This document shows, piece by piece, positions 61,401 through 64,000 of a stretch of 64,000 bases of DNA. The notes beneath the pieces are model-generated. The model searched no databases. It was given only the letters and a program-made list of their open reading frames with translations, and was not told the DNA's origin. How positions within the stretch are numbered: the stretch's first letter is position 1; every line of letters starts with the position of its first letter. The position numbers were made by a program, and so were the translations under genes. Source of the DNA: Ectobius pallidus (lineage: Eukaryota; Arthropoda; Insecta; Blattodea; Ectobiidae); NCBI GenBank assembly GCA_964059195.1, contig CAXKWD010000015.1, positions 558,001-622,000 of the forward strand. Reading direction: 5' to 3'.

Positions 61401-62690
61401 TTGTTCAAAATGTCAATGCTAAGCAACAGTCAGGTGTTTTAAAAACTTCATTGCTAAGCAACAGTTTCCGGTTTAGACTGGCATCGCTAGGCAACACTTT
61501 TGTGATAGAAAAATTTAATTGTTGGCAGCCAAATTGTCTTTAAAAGTTACATTGCTAGGAAAAGTTACGACTTTGAAAAATGCATTGAAAGGTAAAGGTT
61601 TTTTGTCCGAAATTGACATTGCTACGCAACAGTATTTTTTTTAAAAGCTTTTAATAGGTAGCAATATTATGTTTAAGAATGACATTGCTAAGCAACAGAT
61701 CTTTTTGATGACTTTGCTAGGCAACAGTTTCCGGTTTAGACTGGCATGGCTAGGCAAAACTTTCGTGATAGAAAAATTACATTGTTAGGCAGCCAAATTG
61801 TATTTAAAAATTACATTCCTAGGAAAAAGTTTCACTTTGAAAAATGCATTGAAATGTAAAAGTTTTGTGTCTGAAATTGACATTGCTACGCAACAGTATA
61901 TTTTTTTAAAAGTTTATAATATGTAGCAATATTGTGTTTAAAAATGGCATTGCTAAGCAACAGTTCTTTTTGACGACATTGCTAGGCAACAGTTCCCGGT
62001 TTAAAATGGCATTGCTAGGCAACACTTTGTAACGACGCAAATAGCGACGTGCATAATCAACGATAGGAGACCATTCCTAAACAAAGGAAGGGTTGGGGGA
62101 CCGCAACTAATCGATATTGAACATTTTCATGATTATCGATACTGCCCTGAATTTTATTTGAATTACAGAAAAGGAGAGGTGCGCATGCGTCGACGGTGAA
62201 TCGACGAGGGAGACGTGCGGAACCTGAAAGACGGTTAGTAGTACGTGCCTGACCACGAGAGAGAGAAGTTAAAAAGGCAGAAGGGAGAAGACGAGATTGG
62301 GATGTGTGACAGCGGTAGAGGCGTTCTGGCATAATGGTGTGTCAGACTTTCATCTAAAGGAAATTCTGGTTGTGAACTTCCTTGACACGGCTATATGGAG
62401 ATAGTCATTAATCAGAAGAATACACCAAGTCGGCCAGTACGAGACACCGCTACAGCGAACATCAGCTGTGAGAGTGAGTCGTGACTGCTCGCCCTGAATA
62501 AGAGCAGATATGGACATCAGGAAGTAATGGAAGACAACTCAGGATCGGAGGATAAGTTGGACATCACTGGTTGAGTATAAGCGTCTAGACCTTTTTTTTC
62601 TTATTGTTTGGGGAGTGAGAAAATTGAGATATCTTTTTTTTAAGGATGGTTTCTAAGTCATGTATGGCGATTAGACACCGTATGGAATAA

Positions 62691-62710
62691 TAGAATAGAA
62701 TAGAATAGAA
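62691..62710 (+). repeat. Short TAGAA microsatellite (four copies)
   Basis: Four exact TAGAA units, preceded by GGAATAA and followed by an interrupted ACATAGAAG. Confidence 0.85.
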
Positions 62711-63439
62711 ACATAGAAGTGAGAATTCTAGAAGTAAAGTGATGAAATCCAGTAATCCAACTATTTTCTATTTCTGGTCTAAATTAATTATAAAAGAGCA
62801 GTCTAGAGCCTAACAACTGAATGCCAAAGTTAAATCTCTTCACTTTAGGTTTTTTTGGGTGATTGTTCCACGAATGAATACATAGCTAGGGGCAATTGGT
62901 GATGCTCATAGAAACTTTGTTATTTTTGAGACAGGACGCGAGGGGAGTAAGGAAGAAGGGTAATTAAGGGGCATGCTTAGTACTTCTTACGAGGGCCCCT
63001 CCCTCTTGGGTTTCTTTCAGGTGACGGGTGACTATCTATAAATAGATTTCATGCTGGCCTGTAATGTTAAGTTATGTTTTTTTTTATAGAGATTTATCTA
63101 CAAGCGAAGGTATATGGAATATGGTAGAGGGGGATAAGAAGTGGAAAGATTGAAGGGCAAAAGAAAGAAGGCCTACGAGTGGTAGTGCATTAGGTGTGTA
63201 CCATTGGAAAATTTACATGTTAGGGTAGAAGTAGAAGTCACTAAAGGGGTTATAGAGAAGCTTACTAATCTGGGCGTGAATTAGTTTCAGTTAGAATTCT
63301 AGGGAATTTAGAGACAAAAGAAGATTGGGTGCCCATGCTAAAGAGTAGTAACTTAAGAAGTAGGAAAACTAGAATAACCTCCAAGTGAATTAAATCAATG
63401 GTATAAGCTGAAGGGAACTCTACTTAAAGAAAGAAAGGG

Positions 63440-63537
63440 GTTAAAAGATAACAGCTGATGACTGGTCAGGTTAGAAAGAGGAGAGTGAGTTGAAAGATAA
63501 TAACAAATAATTGGTTGGGTTAGAAAGAGGAAAAAAG
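63440..63537 (+). repeat. Two-copy imperfect 49-bp tandem repeat
   Basis: Copy 1 (63440-63488) begins GTTAAAAGATAA and copy 2 (63489-63537) begins GTTGAAAGATAA. Both contain GTTAGAAAGAGGA at the same offset. The middle 15 or so bases have diverged. Confidence 0.75.
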
Positions 63538-64000
63538 GTAATTACGAGTAGTGTACTGATAAGTAGTTTCTGAACAGTACTAGAGATTGTAAGGGTGAGG
63601 TGAGGGAACGCCGGAAGTATCCCGAGTCAAACAAATAAAATCTGGTAGTAGGCAAGGCCTATACCAGTAACATATAAAGAAAAGAAATTTATGAGAAATT
63701 GTGAAAGCCATCGATGTTGGAGGCGAACAACGGCCCCACGTGCCTCTAGGAGAGAGTGTCAGGGACCTCTGACGTCGATTTACAAAATTGTATTTTTGTT
63801 TGCGGCCCATTAATATTTTCCCGGTTGCAGGAGAGGAGTCAGATTGTTTGTAACTCAAGATCTAGACGTCGCTCCTGTATCGGTGGTCTATCGCCACAGT
63901 CACTCTGTGGGTATAGGCCTAAACTTCTATTTCTTTCTTCATGAGACTGTCTTTTCTATCTATCTTTAAATACAATTCTTCATGGACTAAGCTGACTAAT

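Larger units (their letters stand above)
39366..62028 (+). repeat. Satellite array, right segment, same HOR family
   Basis: This resumes the same HOR at the exact base where the transposon interrupts it, in the same orientation. Landmarks start at 40166, 40990, 41816, 42643, 43468, 44294, 45121, 45947, 46771, 47597, 48424, 49250, 50078, 50905, 51731, 52559, 53386, 54212, 55036, 56391, 57216, 58044, 58869, 59693, 60519 and 61343. All intervals are 824-828 bp except 1355 bp at 55036. Removing 1290 bp (element plus one target-site copy) from the 38050-40166 interval leaves 826 bp, a normal unit. The array stops at the end of a B block, in the run AACACTTT near 62028. Confidence 0.97.
62028..64000. 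other. Non-satellite flank, possibly the start of an LTR element
   Basis: The satellite ends within one base of TGTAACG; the expected continuation is CGTGTTTTAAAAC. TGTAAC is a common first hexamer of Ty3/gypsy LTRs, and an insertion would explain the clean break. The flank is richer in G than the array, with AGAGAGAGAAG near 62260, GC-rich GTGCGCATGCGTCGACG near 62180, T-runs at 62592-62599 and 62634-62641, a TATAAATAG at 63037-63045 and a pyrimidine tract ending CAG at 63020. I see no primer-binding site, gag/pol motif or second LTR, so the LTR reading is weak. It could equally be ordinary flanking DNA at an array edge. No convincing gene is present. Confidence 0.3.

Noticed and set aside
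1..62028. CRISPR-like pattern: ~33-bp period with a partly palindromic core
   Set aside because: There are no unique spacers between repeats; the intervening bases are themselves repeated in a higher-order pattern. No cas genes are present, and the inserted transposon carries a eukaryote-type intron acceptor.
62057..62332. 91-codon minus-strand open frame in the right flank
   Set aside because: No recognisable motif, low-complexity Arg/Ser/Pro-rich composition, and it overlaps the sequence that looks like an LTR start. Its length is within chance for this composition.
62592..62599. T-run as a Pol III terminator of a SINE ending near 62600
   Set aside because: No convincing A and B boxes were found upstream, and no target duplication was seen around the region.
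63001..63022. Pyrimidine tract ending TTTCTTTCAG as a splice acceptor of a gene in the flank
   Set aside because: No protein-like sequence follows in any frame, so the match is not enough to call an exon.
63580..63858. 92-codon minus-strand open frame overlapping a 62-codon plus-strand frame at 63756-63944
   Set aside because: Two overlapping opposite frames, neither with recognisable domains. Both look like chance openings.

Overview
This is eukaryotic, almost certainly metazoan, non-genic DNA. About 62 of the 64 kb is one head-to-tail satellite array that runs off the left edge of the window. It is interrupted once, by a 1.29-kb DNA transposon, and followed by about 2 kb of unrelated sequence. 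The transposon carries a decayed minus-strand exon with a good splice acceptor, which supports a eukaryote. I cannot name the species; an invertebrate is the best guess. No intact protein gene, rRNA, tRNA or CRISPR array is supported.

The array (1-38079 and 39366-62028) is hierarchical. The base monomer is about 33 bp, built around the near-palindrome ATTGCTAGGCAAC. Eight monomers make block A (about 265 bp), eight make block B (about 264 bp) and nine make block C (about 298 bp). A-B-C gives a higher-order repeat (HOR) of 824-828 bp, and 71 copies of its landmark occur in the window. Above this are nested copies of many kilobases: 1-6929 and 10184-17113 (offset about 10.18 kb), 23.9-26.9 and 55.4-58.4 kb (offset 31537), 39.4-46.0 and 45.1-51.8 kb (offset about 5.78 kb), and a 2481-bp tandem triplet of HORs. 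Exceptional HORs of 562, 1087, 1090, 1092 and 1355 bp differ from the norm by one or two A/B-sized blocks. Their hybrid blocks identify unequal exchange between A and B, or between whole HORs.

The insert (38081-39365) has 34-bp terminal inverted repeats, a short target duplication (ATTTG, or ATTT if the termini are symmetrical) and several internal copies of the terminal motif in both orientations. It also holds the last exon, on the minus strand, of a probable transposon protein broken by one frameshift and three premature stops. A paralogous HOR at 45121 is the matching empty site, so insertion came after the last local amplification.

The right flank (62028-64000) starts abruptly with TGTAACG inside what should be the B/C junction. 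It may be the end of an LTR element inserted in the satellite, but no coding domain is visible to confirm this.

The many 60-90-codon open frames in the array on both strands exist because the monomer is 33 bp, exactly 11 codons. They are treated as a by-product of the repeat length and not as genes.
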